The position numbers were made by a program, and so were the translations under genes. DNA of 59,878 nucleotides from Neolewinella marina (GTDB taxonomy: Bacteria > Bacteroidota > Bacteroidia > Chitinophagales > Saprospiraceae), in the NCBI RefSeq assembly GCF_002631205.1, contig NZ_PDLO01000012.1, forward strand, positions 1 to 59,878, read 5' to 3'. This document shows positions 44,250 through 52,528 of this stretch, piece by piece. The first letter of the stretch is position 1, and every line of letters begins with the position of its first letter. The notes below the pieces were generated by a model. It had not been told where the DNA came from. It did no database searches and was given only the letters and a program-made list of their open reading frames with translations.

Positions 44250-44338
44250 GCCAGACACTGCTGTCTGCCATCCTTTAACTAATAAAAGCCCGCTTGAAGG
44301 CTGTCGCCCTGCCGGCTGCGATCCGATCAACTGCTTTC

Positions 44339-45145
44339 ATGCTTCAGAAAATATCACTACTAGTGTTTTGCCTCTTGGGCCTGATTTCTCCGGTATACAG
44401 TCAGACTGCCGACAGTACCGTGCAGGTCGGTACGGTAGCGGGCTCGGCGGGGGTCACCCACAACGGAATTTCCCTCATTCCGAGCTTTTCGCTGGAACAA
44501 CCGGCGGCCATCTTCAACCTTTCGCTCACCCGGGGCCGCTTCAGCCTGGAACCGGAATTCACCTTTTCCTGGGAGGGCAAGCCCTGGTACGCCCTGTTCT
44601 GGTTGCGGTACCGCCTGCCGGAAGCCGGCCGTTTCCGAATGGGCCTCGGCACCCACCTGGGCCTGAACTACATCAGCGCCCGCTGGCCCGGCAACCGGAA
44701 TCCGCGCGACGTCATCCTGACCGAGCGCTACCTGGTTGGTGAGCTCAGTCCCTCCTATGCCCTGACCAACAGGATCAGCGTAGGATCATATATGTTATTC
44801 GCCCGGGGATTCGATGTGGGGAATAACCAGCTTACCCGGTTCGTCACCCTGAATACGGTGGTTTCCGACATCCCCCTGGCCGGGAAGTACCGGCTTACCG
44901 TGGTGCCCCAGGTCTACTACCTGAAACTGTACGGCGACCGGGGGTTCTACGCCACTTCGTCGTTTACGGTTCGCCGGCCGGGTAGCCCGCTGTCACTCTC
45001 CTCCCTGGTCAACAAGGTCATTCGCACTGAGATTGACGGCAGTAGGAGCTTCCTGTGGAACCTTACGCTGACGTATTCCTTCGGAAAGCGGGAGGTGGTG
45101 CGGCCCTTTCCGGTGCCCGCCGTGCCGGTCAGGGGGGCTGATTGA
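44339..45145 (+). CDS. Predicted outer-membrane beta-barrel protein, function unknown
   Basis: 268 aa from the ATG at 44339 with a Sec signal (ISLLVFCLLGLISPVYSQ). The mature part is made of alternating hydrophobic and polar strands typical of a small beta-barrel (ISLIPSFSLEQPAAIFNLSL, FSLEPEFTFSWEGKPWYALF, YRLTVVPQVYYLKLYGD, FLWNLTLTYSFG). No family was recognised. It follows the cyclophilin-like gene by 89 bp with a small CAGACA-CTGC-TGTCTG hairpin between them. It is a good candidate for a Bacteroidota-specific family. Confidence 0.7.
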   Translation: MLQKISLLVFCLLGLISPVYSQTADSTVQVGTVAGSAGVTHNGISLIPSFSLEQPAAIFNLSLTRGRFSLEPEFTFSWEGKPWYALFWLRYRLPEAGRFRMGLGTHLGLNYISARWPGNRNPRDVILTERYLVGELSPSYALTNRISVGSYMLFARGFDVGNNQLTRFVTLNTVVSDIPLAGKYRLTVVPQVYYLKLYGDRGFYATSSFTVRRPGSPLSLSSLVNKVIRTEIDGSRSFLWNLTLTYSFGKREVVRPFPVPAVPVRGAD

Positions 45146-45304
45146 GGGCATTCCCATTGAGCACCACCGCATGACCACCACTCTCGGGCGCGGCCGCGGG
45201 TGCAAAGTTCGTCGGGAAATTCCTACGGGATTGGGTGGCTGGCTTTTACCTTTGGCGCCTCGTCAGCCTGGGCGAAGAAAGGACACAGACTAAATGTACA
45301 ATTT

Positions 45305-45325
45305 ACACTAAGTGTCTTACCTTTG
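45305..45325 (+). promoter_or_regulatory. Candidate gap promoter with inverted repeat in the spacer
   Basis: A perfect -7 box TACCTTTG at 45318-45325; the -33 position is poor. Just in front lies ACACT-A-AGTGT (45305-45315), a 5-bp inverted repeat that could be an operator. The rest of the 298-bp gap between 45146 and 45443 holds only a copy of a GC-rich motif near 45185, and no gene. Confidence 0.45.
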
Positions 45326-45326
45326 A

Positions 45327-46433
<1,107 letters not shown>

Positions 46434-46449
46434 CACAATCAACCCATGG

Positions 46450-46480
46450 GGGGCGCGCCGGTCCGGCGCGCCCCTTTTTA
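46450..46480 (+). terminator. Rho-independent terminator of gap
   Basis: An 11-bp perfect stem, GGGGCGCGCCG (46450-46460) and CGGCGCGCCCC (46464-46474), with loop GTC, then TTTTTA. It is 16 bp after the gap stop codon and 24 bp before pgk, so pgk receives at most read-through. Confidence 0.9.
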
Positions 46481-46503
46481 CTTTCTGATAAGCACCCTCC
46501 GCT

Positions 46504-47718
46504 ATGAAACTCGAAGATCTAGATGTAAAGGACAAGACCGTATTGGTCCGGGTCGACTTCAACGTACCCGTCGACGAGGACGGACAAGTCACCGACGCCA
46601 CCCGCATCGAGAAGGCCGCCCCCACCATCCGCTACCTGCTCGAGCACGGTGCCGCCGTCGTACTCATGTCCCACCTCGGACGCCCCCAGCAGGAAAAGCT
46701 GGAGGACGGCACGGTGGACAAGGAAGCCTTCACCCTGGCCCCGGTGATCACCACCCTGGAGGACCACGTGGGCTGCCAGGTGCAGTTCGTGGAGGACACC
46801 ATCGGCGAGCAGGCAAAGGCCGCCGTGCAGCAGCTGGAGTCCGGACAGGTACTGCTGCTGGAAAACACCCGCTTCTACGCCGGTGAGGAAAAGGGCGACC
46901 AGGACCTGGCCAAGGCCATGGCCGAGCTGGCCGACATCTACGTGAACGATGCCTTCGGCACCGCCCACCGCGAGCACGCCTCTACGGCTACGGTAGCGAA
47001 GTTCTTCCCCGCCGACAAGAAAAGCTTCGGCTTCCTCATGGGAGCCGAACTCGACGGCGCCGACCGGCTGCTGAACAACCCCGCCCGCCCGGTGACCGCC
47101 ATCGTGGGCGGCGCCAAGGTGAGCGACAAGATCCTGCTCCTGGAGAAGCTGCTCGACTTCGCCGACAACATCATCATCGGTGGCGCCATGGCCTACACCT
47201 TCAGCCTGGCCCAGGGCGGCAAGGTGGGCAACTCCCTCGTGGAGCGCAACAAAACCGATAACGCCCTGGCCCTGCTCAAGAAGGCCGAGGAGAAAGGAAC
47301 CAGGATCTACCTGCCCGTGGATACGGTGGTCGGCAAGGAATTCAGCAACGAAACCCCCTCCGACGTGGTGGCCGCTGGCGAGATCGGCGACGAGTGGCAG
47401 GGCCTCGACATCGGTCCCAAATCCGTGGAACTGTTCAAGGAGGTGATCGCCCGCAGCAAATCCATCCTCTGGAACGGCCCCATGGGCGTCTTCGAGATGA
47501 AGAACTTCGCCAAGGGCACCAACGCCATCGCCGAAGCCGTAGCCGACGCGACGAAGAACAACGGCGCCTACAGCCTCATCGGTGGTGGCGACTCGGTATC
47601 GGCCATCAACCAGGCCGGCCTGGCCGATCAGGTGAGCTTCGTCTCCACCGGCGGCGGCGCCATGCTTGAACTGCTGGAAGGCAAGGAACTGCCTGGTATC
47701 AAGGCGATTCGCGCCTGA
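46504..47718 (+). CDS. pgk: Phosphoglycerate kinase
   Basis: 404 aa, cytoplasmic monomer. Opening motif VLVRVDFNVPVDEDGQV, then LMSHLGRPQ, LLENTRFYAGEEKGD, DAFGTAHREHAST, nucleotide-binding AIVGGAKVSDKI, ILWNGPMGVFE and GGGDSVSAINQAG. Length is normal. It transfers phosphate from 1,3-bisphosphoglycerate to ADP in glycolysis. It probably has its own promoter, because a terminator lies upstream. Confidence 0.98.
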   Translation: MKLEDLDVKDKTVLVRVDFNVPVDEDGQVTDATRIEKAAPTIRYLLEHGAAVVLMSHLGRPQQEKLEDGTVDKEAFTLAPVITTLEDHVGCQVQFVEDTIGEQAKAAVQQLESGQVLLLENTRFYAGEEKGDQDLAKAMAELADIYVNDAFGTAHREHASTATVAKFFPADKKSFGFLMGAELDGADRLLNNPARPVTAIVGGAKVSDKILLLEKLLDFADNIIIGGAMAYTFSLAQGGKVGNSLVERNKTDNALALLKKAEEKGTRIYLPVDTVVGKEFSNETPSDVVAAGEIGDEWQGLDIGPKSVELFKEVIARSKSILWNGPMGVFEMKNFAKGTNAIAEAVADATKNNGAYSLIGGGDSVSAINQAGLADQVSFVSTGGGAMLELLEGKELPGIKAIRA

Positions 47719-47755
47719 AGCCAACCCTCCCCCCCCGCCGGAGCGTTTGTTATCT

Positions 47756-50140
47756 ATGGATGTGGAAATCGTAGTCAACGAGCGGAATCAGGGGGCGGGG
47801 GTACCGCGACAATACCGGGATACCCCCCAGGGGGTATCCCCCTTTGATCCCCTCGCGGTGCCCTACACCAGCATCCTCTCCTTCGAGGTGCTGATCCGGG
47901 AAATCGTACGGCTCAAAGAGACCGGCGATTCGGGCACCCGCTTCCTGGCCAACGCCATCCTCGAGCGGCTGGAAGACACCCCGCAGCTGCGCGGCCCCAT
48001 ACGCGACCTCACCCTCCTCGACCAGCACCGCGAAATCGTGGACCTGCTGATGCTGTTCGTCACCTCCCCCGTCGACCGGTCGTCCCAGCTCTTCAAGGTT
48101 TGCCTTCCCTTTCATTTTGAGCCCCTGCTGACCAGCCAATCCCTGCTCCGGATGATGGGTAAGCAGGACGTCTGCTACACCTTCAGCGAAAAGGCCGGAG
48201 AGGTCCTCCAGAAGCACCTCATCACCATTGGCTGCATCATTCTGCAGCAGTGTTACGGGGTGGACGTGGACATAAACGTACACGTCATGCTCACCGTGCC
48301 CGACCCGGCTACCGGCCTCAAACGCTTTTATAAGCCCCTGCTCAATGAGGATTACGCCGAAGTTGTCGTGGAGGGGGAGCTTCCCGACCTTAGCGAGGCC
48401 GACATCCGGCGCCTGCTCAACAACCTCCACGATACCGACCTCTGGTTGAAAATGCTGCCCCCGGATCGATTCAGTTTCCAGGGCTTTTCCCTGGCCCACC
48501 TTTACGAAGTCACGGAGGAGGAAAGCCTGAGCCGCCTCAAGCACCGCCTGATCAGCCGCGATGCGGTGCTGGACGTGGAGCGGGTGAAGGAACTGGCGAA
48601 CCTGGTGCGGCTGCACTTTCAGCGCCCCCACCTGCAATTGGGGCTTACGGCCGTGGACTACCCCATCGAACGCGCCATCGACCACGAATACCGCATCCGG
48701 TACAACCTGCTCTCGGATGAGGTGGACCGCCTCACCGACCGAAACTACGCGGGCAGCATCTACGACCAGGTCTTTCGCTCCGGGGAAATGATGGTCATCC
48801 AGGACCTGCGTGACCTGCCCACTACTACCTTTCTCGAAGACAAACTCATCGACCTGGGCTACCGCAGCATGCTGCTGGCCCCCCTGCTGAGCCAGGAAAA
48901 GAACGTGATCGGGCTGGTGGAACTGGCCAGTCCGGTGCCCTACGCCCTCAATGCCTTCATGGAACGGAAGTTTGAGGAAATCCGCGGACTGTTCCGTACG
49001 GCCGTGGAGCGCAGCCGGGAGTACATCGATAACCTCATCGAGGTGATCATGCGCGAGCAGTTCACCAGCCTCCACCCCACCGTGGAGTGGCGCTTTACCG
49101 AGGCGGCCTTTAACATCCTCAAGCGGCAGGAAGAGGGGCTGCCCCAGATCAACGAGGAGATCCGCTTCAAAAAAGTATTCCCCCTGTACGGGCAGGCGGA
49201 CATCGTGGGCAGCAGCAACCTGCGCAACGCCGCCATCTATCAGGATCTGATCGATAACCTGCGGGCCGGGCGGCTGTTCCTGGTGCGGGCCCTGGATCTT
49301 GCGGTTTTCCCCATCATCGACCAGGTGATCATGACGCTAGACACCCACCTGGCGACCACCCTTGGTGACTTCGACAACAGCCACGAGATCCGGATCGGCG
49401 ACTTCATCCAGAAGCAACTCACCCCGCTGGTGCGCCAGCTGGGCCAACAACTGCCGGAGCTCCGCGACCTTTACCAGCAATACGAGGACCAGCTGAGCCC
49501 CGACCTGGGCCTGTTCTACCGCGTGCGCCGCGACTACGAGCAGAGCGTGCACAGCCTGAACCGCCTCATCAGCGATTTCCTGACCGAGCGCAACCAGGCC
49601 GCCCAGCGCATCCTGCCCCACTACTTCGAGAAATACAAGACCGACGGGGTGGAATACGAAATCTACGCCGGCCAGAGCCTGCTCAAGCGGCAAAAGTTCT
49701 CCAACATCCACCTGAAGAACCTGCGCCTCAGCCAGCTGGTCGACCTCTGCGACCTGACCCGCCGGGTGGCGGAACACAGCGCTACCCTGCCCATGCCCCT
49801 GCGGACCGCCCAACTGGTGTTCGCCTATACCTCCCCGTTGAACATCCGCTTCCGCATGGACGAAAAGCGGTTCGACGTGGATGGCGACTACAACGTCCGC
49901 TACGAAATCCTCAAAAAGCGGATCGACAAGGCCACCATCCACCAGGGCAGCGAACGGCTCACCCAGCCGGGGATGGTGAGCATCGTTTACCTCCAGGATC
50001 GCGACCGGGAGGAGTACGACGACTACCTCCGCTACCTCCACCAGGCGGGCTACATCGATGGCGAAATCGAGTACCTAGTGCTGGACCCCCTGCAATCGGT
50101 TAACGGACTGAGGGCGTTACGTTTCAGGGTGCGCACCTGA
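47756..50140 (+). CDS. Large GAF-domain protein, function unknown
   Basis: 794 aa from the ATG at 47756; an upstream open frame overlaps the end of pgk and looks non-coding. No membrane segment or signal. A GAF-like stretch lies around residues 330-430 (YDQVFRSGEMMVIQDLRDL, YRSMLLAPLLSQEKNVIGLVELAS), with long helical regions before and after (LGQQLPELRDLYQQYEDQ). Similar large GAF proteins are known in Bacteroidota but have no assigned role. A very strong hairpin lies in codons 21-28 (47817-47840). The gene sits between pgk and phoH; no functional link is evident. Confidence 0.78.
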   Translation: MDVEIVVNERNQGAGVPRQYRDTPQGVSPFDPLAVPYTSILSFEVLIREIVRLKETGDSGTRFLANAILERLEDTPQLRGPIRDLTLLDQHREIVDLLMLFVTSPVDRSSQLFKVCLPFHFEPLLTSQSLLRMMGKQDVCYTFSEKAGEVLQKHLITIGCIILQQCYGVDVDINVHVMLTVPDPATGLKRFYKPLLNEDYAEVVVEGELPDLSEADIRRLLNNLHDTDLWLKMLPPDRFSFQGFSLAHLYEVTEEESLSRLKHRLISRDAVLDVERVKELANLVRLHFQRPHLQLGLTAVDYPIERAIDHEYRIRYNLLSDEVDRLTDRNYAGSIYDQVFRSGEMMVIQDLRDLPTTTFLEDKLIDLGYRSMLLAPLLSQEKNVIGLVELASPVPYALNAFMERKFEEIRGLFRTAVERSREYIDNLIEVIMREQFTSLHPTVEWRFTEAAFNILKRQEEGLPQINEEIRFKKVFPLYGQADIVGSSNLRNAAIYQDLIDNLRAGRLFLVRALDLAVFPIIDQVIMTLDTHLATTLGDFDNSHEIRIGDFIQKQLTPLVRQLGQQLPELRDLYQQYEDQLSPDLGLFYRVRRDYEQSVHSLNRLISDFLTERNQAAQRILPHYFEKYKTDGVEYEIYAGQSLLKRQKFSNIHLKNLRLSQLVDLCDLTRRVAEHSATLPMPLRTAQLVFAYTSPLNIRFRMDEKRFDVDGDYNVRYEILKKRIDKATIHQGSERLTQPGMVSIVYLQDRDREEYDDYLRYLHQAGYIDGEIEYLVLDPLQSVNGLRALRFRVRT

Positions 50141-50188
50141 CGCGTTCCTGAAACTTTGACCTTACAATTTCAGTTTAATAAGCCAGTT

Positions 50189-50226
50189 GCCGTGACCTTT
50201 CCTCACGGCCAAAACTTATACGTTTG
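50189..50226 (+). promoter_or_regulatory. phoH promoter with overlapping inverted repeat
   Basis: A perfect -7 box TACGTTTG at 50219-50226 and a near-match -33 box TTTC at 50198-50201 (17-bp spacer). A 7-bp inverted repeat, GCCGTGA-N7-TCACGGC (50189-50209), covers the -33 region and could be an operator. If real, transcription starts at about 50232, which excludes the TTG at 50224 as start codon. Confidence 0.5.
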
Positions 50227-50238
50227 AGCGAAATTGTA

Positions 50239-51291
50239 ATGTCCATTAACGGGGTCGACCCCGTAGAGCTTCTTGGCGAGAACAACAAGAAGCTGAACCT
50301 GATCCGTGCCGCCTATCCTCAGGCTACGGTTACCCAGCGGGGTACCAACGTCAAGATCAAGGCGGAGAAACCGGAAGCCCAGCAGATTAAACACCATCTG
50401 GAACTCATGATGCGGTTGTTGCAGGACAACCGCGAGCTGAGTACCCATACCGTGGAGGATCTCCTGGCCGGCGAAAATCCCTTCCAGACCAGGTTGGGCA
50501 CGGGCAGCAAGAACAAGACCATCGTCTTCGGCCGGAACGGGCGCCCCATCAAGGCCCGCACCCCCAACCAGATGTTGATGATCGAAGCGGCGGAAGCCAA
50601 CGACATCGTCTTCGCGGTGGGCCCCGCGGGTACCGGCAAGACCTATACGGCGGTTGCACTGGCCATCCGGGCCCTCAAGAACAAGCTGGTCAAGAAGATC
50701 ATCCTGACGCGCCCCGCCGTGGAGGCCGGCGAAAGCCTGGGCTTCCTGCCGGGCGACCTCCAGGACAAGATCGACCCCTACCTGCGCCCCCTCTACGACG
50801 CCCTGGACGACATGCTCCCCCGGGAACGATTGGACAAATTTCGGGAGGACGGCACAATAGAAATCGCTCCCCTGGCGTACATGCGGGGACGAACGCTGGA
50901 TAATTGCTTCGTAATCATGGATGAGGCGCAAAACACCACGACCTCCCAGATTAAGATGTTTCTGACCCGTTTGGGTCCTTCCGCCAAGTGTATCGTCACC
51001 GGAGACCTCAGTCAGGTAGACCTTCCCCGCAACCAGGTATCTGGTTTGCGGCGGGCGATCAATCTGTTGGCCCCCATCAAGGGCATTGCGGTCATCCGGC
51101 TCAGCGCAGAGGATGTCGTCCGTCACCGCCTCGTCAAGGCCATCATCAAAGCCTACGACGCCGACGACGAAGCCGAGGGCCGCGGCCGCTTCGGGCCGCC
51201 CCCGGAAAGCACGTTTGAGCGCCTGGGACCTCCGGGCAGAAGCCGGAAAGGAGATTTTTTACAAGAAAATCTTCCTGAAGAGGAAATATAA
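50239..51291 (+). CDS. phoH: PhoH family protein (predicted ATPase)
   Basis: 350 aa from the ATG at 50239. A TTG at 50224 would add LSEIV, which also resembles some relatives, but it lies inside the predicted -7 box. N-terminal KH-like region (GTNVKIKAEKPEAQQIKHHLELMMRLL, noted as VKIKAEKPEAQQIKHHL), Walker A VGPAGTGKTYTAVALAI, Walker B NCFVIMDEAQNTT and TGDLSQVDLPRNQVSGL. PhoH proteins are cytoplasmic RNA-associated ATPases or helicases of uncertain exact role. Length is typical. A hairpin follows 27 bp after the stop. Confidence 0.93.
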   Translation: MSINGVDPVELLGENNKKLNLIRAAYPQATVTQRGTNVKIKAEKPEAQQIKHHLELMMRLLQDNRELSTHTVEDLLAGENPFQTRLGTGSKNKTIVFGRNGRPIKARTPNQMLMIEAAEANDIVFAVGPAGTGKTYTAVALAIRALKNKLVKKIILTRPAVEAGESLGFLPGDLQDKIDPYLRPLYDALDDMLPRERLDKFREDGTIEIAPLAYMRGRTLDNCFVIMDEAQNTTTSQIKMFLTRLGPSAKCIVTGDLSQVDLPRNQVSGLRRAINLLAPIKGIAVIRLSAEDVVRHRLVKAIIKAYDADDEAEGRGRFGPPPESTFERLGPPGRSRKGDFLQENLPEEEI

Positions 51292-51318
51292 AATTCGTTC
51301 CTACGTTACGGACGCTGC

Positions 51319-51356
51319 GAAAGCCAATGGTGCAAACCATTGGCTTTCAGTGTTTT
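51319..51356 (+). terminator. Probable terminator of phoH
   Basis: A perfect 13-bp stem GAAAGCCAATGGT (51319-51331) and ACCATTGGCTTTC (51336-51348) with loop GCAA, followed by AGTGTTTT. The T run is imperfect, but the stem is long and lies 27 bp after the stop codon. Confidence 0.78.
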
Positions 51357-51416
51357 AGGGAGAATGCGATTGTTTAAGCCCCCGTTTTCGTGTTTGAATC
51401 GACCGAAAAGTGCCTG

Positions 51417-51474
51417 TTTGTGGGGCACCCCGGCATGGCATCTTTGGGACATCGATAACGCACAATGATTGTGC
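51417..51474 (+). promoter_or_regulatory. Candidate promoter of the VEDII repeat locus, with a dyad after it
   Basis: A -33 box TTTG at 51417-51420, an 18-bp spacer and CATCTTTG at 51439-51446, one base from TAnnTTTG. Transcription would begin near 51452, giving a 200-nt leader before the ATG at 51652. The leader has a perfect dyad GCACAAT-G-ATTGTGC (51460-51474) and contains the 7-codon ORF at 51540. Confidence 0.45.
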
Positions 51475-51539
51475 ATCTCGTGAAATAAACCACACCAACC
51501 ACCTTCACCCGGCCGTCCCACGCCATAATTCATCCCACC

Positions 51540-51563
51540 ATGGTAGAAGATATCATCCTGTAA
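51540..51563 (+). CDS. Micro-ORF encoding MVEDIIL
   Basis: ATG, six codons and TAA give MVEDIIL. The core VEDII is identical to the repeated core of the protein at 51652, but codons differ (GAT versus GAC). It lies in the predicted leader, 88 bp before that gene. No upstream in-frame ATG is available before a TAA at 51486. It could be a leader peptide, a free single-copy peptide or a remnant. Translation is not proven; the evidence is the motif match alone. Confidence 0.4.
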   Translation: MVEDIIL

Positions 51564-51651
51564 GAGTCCGCCACAGCAACTGCCGCCCTCTCACCGAAAA
51601 ACTACCCGTTTACGGGCCCCCAATCTCTCTCATCTCCAATTTCATAGTGTC

Positions 51652-52179
51652 ATGTCTTTCTTTAACGAACTCCTCTCCCCCGAAGTAATCCAAACCGCCC
51701 AAGCCGCCGTCGACTTTCTCGGCAGCCTGTCCAGCCAGATCGTCGTCGAAGACATCATCATGCGCGGTTCCGAAGTCGCCAGCAACAACATCGTTGTTGA
51801 GGACATCATCATGCGCGGTGCCGAAGTAGCCAGCAACAACATCGTCGTCGAAGACATCATCATGCGCGGTGCCGAAGTAGCCAGCAACAACATCGTTGTT
51901 GAGGACATCATCATGCGCGGTGCCGAAGTAGCCAGCAACAACATCGTCGTCGAAGACATCATCATGCGCGGTGCCGAAATGGCCAGCAACAACATCGTCG
52001 TCGAGGACATCATCATGCGCGGTGCCGAAGTAGCCAGCAACAACATCGTCGTCGAGGACATCATCATGCGCGGTGCCGAGGTAGCCAGCAGCAACATCGT
52101 CGTCGAGGACATCATCATGCGCGGTGCCGAAATGGCCAGCAACAGCATCGTTGTCGAGGACATCATCATGCGCGCCTAG
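51652..52179 (+). CDS. Repetitive protein with 8.6 tandem 17-residue VEDII repeats
   Basis: 175 aa. Residues 1-29 are non-repetitive and helix-like (MSFFNELLSPEVIQTAQ, AVDFLGSLSSQ). From residue 30 the unit IVVEDIIMRGAEVASNN is repeated eight times with few changes (A11S, V13M, N16S, N17S) and ends in a ninth copy cut to IVVEDIIMRA. No signal peptide, cysteines, aromatic residues in the repeats or transmembrane segment. Differences between copies are mostly at third codon positions of this frame, so this strand is the coding one; an antisense frame of equal length exists but lacks that pattern. Possible roles are a multi-core peptide precursor, a beta-solenoid or a self-assembling protein. 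No family was recognised, and no modifying enzyme is recognised nearby. Confidence 0.72.
   Translation: MSFFNELLSPEVIQTAQAAVDFLGSLSSQIVVEDIIMRGSEVASNNIVVEDIIMRGAEVASNNIVVEDIIMRGAEVASNNIVVEDIIMRGAEVASNNIVVEDIIMRGAEMASNNIVVEDIIMRGAEVASNNIVVEDIIMRGAEVASSNIVVEDIIMRGAEMASNSIVVEDIIMRA
51739..52176 (+). repeat. 51-bp tandem repeat array inside the VEDII protein
   Basis: Eight 51-bp units (51739-52146) and a 30-bp partial unit (52147-52176) in perfect frame. Units 1, 3 and 5 use GTC GTC GAA and units 2 and 4 use GTT GTT GAG at the same three codons, so the array shows a 102-bp higher-order period in its first half. Units 6-8 share GTC GTC GAG and are probably later copies. Confidence 0.9.
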
Positions 52180-52185
52180 TCAGGT

Positions 52186-52259
52186 CACCCGACAGGACCA
52201 ATGACCTGATGTCCGCCAGCCGGACATCCCCCCAGAACGGCAGTTGCTGTTCCCTTTTA
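52186..52259 (+). terminator. Hairpin cluster downstream of the VEDII repeat gene, possible terminator
   Basis: Two hairpins follow the stop codon. GATGTCCG-CCAGC-CGGACATC is at 52208-52228. GAACGGCA-GT-TGCTGTTC is at 52235-52252, followed by CCCTTTTAT. The second resembles a terminator with one G-U pair. Between 52260 and 52436 no gene or repeat is seen. Confidence 0.45.
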
Positions 52260-52436
52260 TCGAAACCGGCAATACAGTGACCGCCGGCTCGTTAAGTTCC
52301 GGCACCATTTGTCGGCCCAGTGCCACAAAACTACCCGAACGAAATTTTTATCCGCCTGCTTCGAACACCCTGGGCGATTTACGATTTAGCCGTAGCAAGG
52401 CGAAGCAGCCAAGATTTTTCCCAAACACCTATACAC

Positions 52437-52490
52437 ATGGCCCGCTGGGTCACAAAACCCTTACTCATGGTTGAAGATATCATCTACTAG
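52437..52490 (+). CDS. Micro-ORF encoding MARWVTKPLLMVEDIIY
   Basis: ATG to TAG gives 17 residues ending in MVEDIIY; a second ATG at 52467 would give only MVEDIIY. The VEDII core matches the repeat protein upstream and the micro-ORF at 51540, again with different synonymous codons (GAA GAT). It lies 258 bp after the repeat gene and 38 bp from the end of the opposite-strand gene. Translation is unproven, but three VEDII loci in under 1 kb are very unlikely by chance. Confidence 0.4.
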   Translation: MARWVTKPLLMVEDIIY

Positions 52491-52528
52491 ACCCTTCCGA
52501 GGGCCCCACTCCGACGCCGCTGCCATCC

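Noticed and set aside
51642..52169. Antisense frame across the 51-bp array giving Met/Ser/Thr/Leu-rich repeats.
   Set aside because: Differences between units fall at third positions of the plus-strand frame, the plus strand has a plausible non-repetitive leader, and the antisense frame has no distinct N-terminus.
51739..52176. Possible CRISPR array.
   Set aside because: The 51-bp units are contiguous, in frame and without unique spacers, and no cas gene is in the window.
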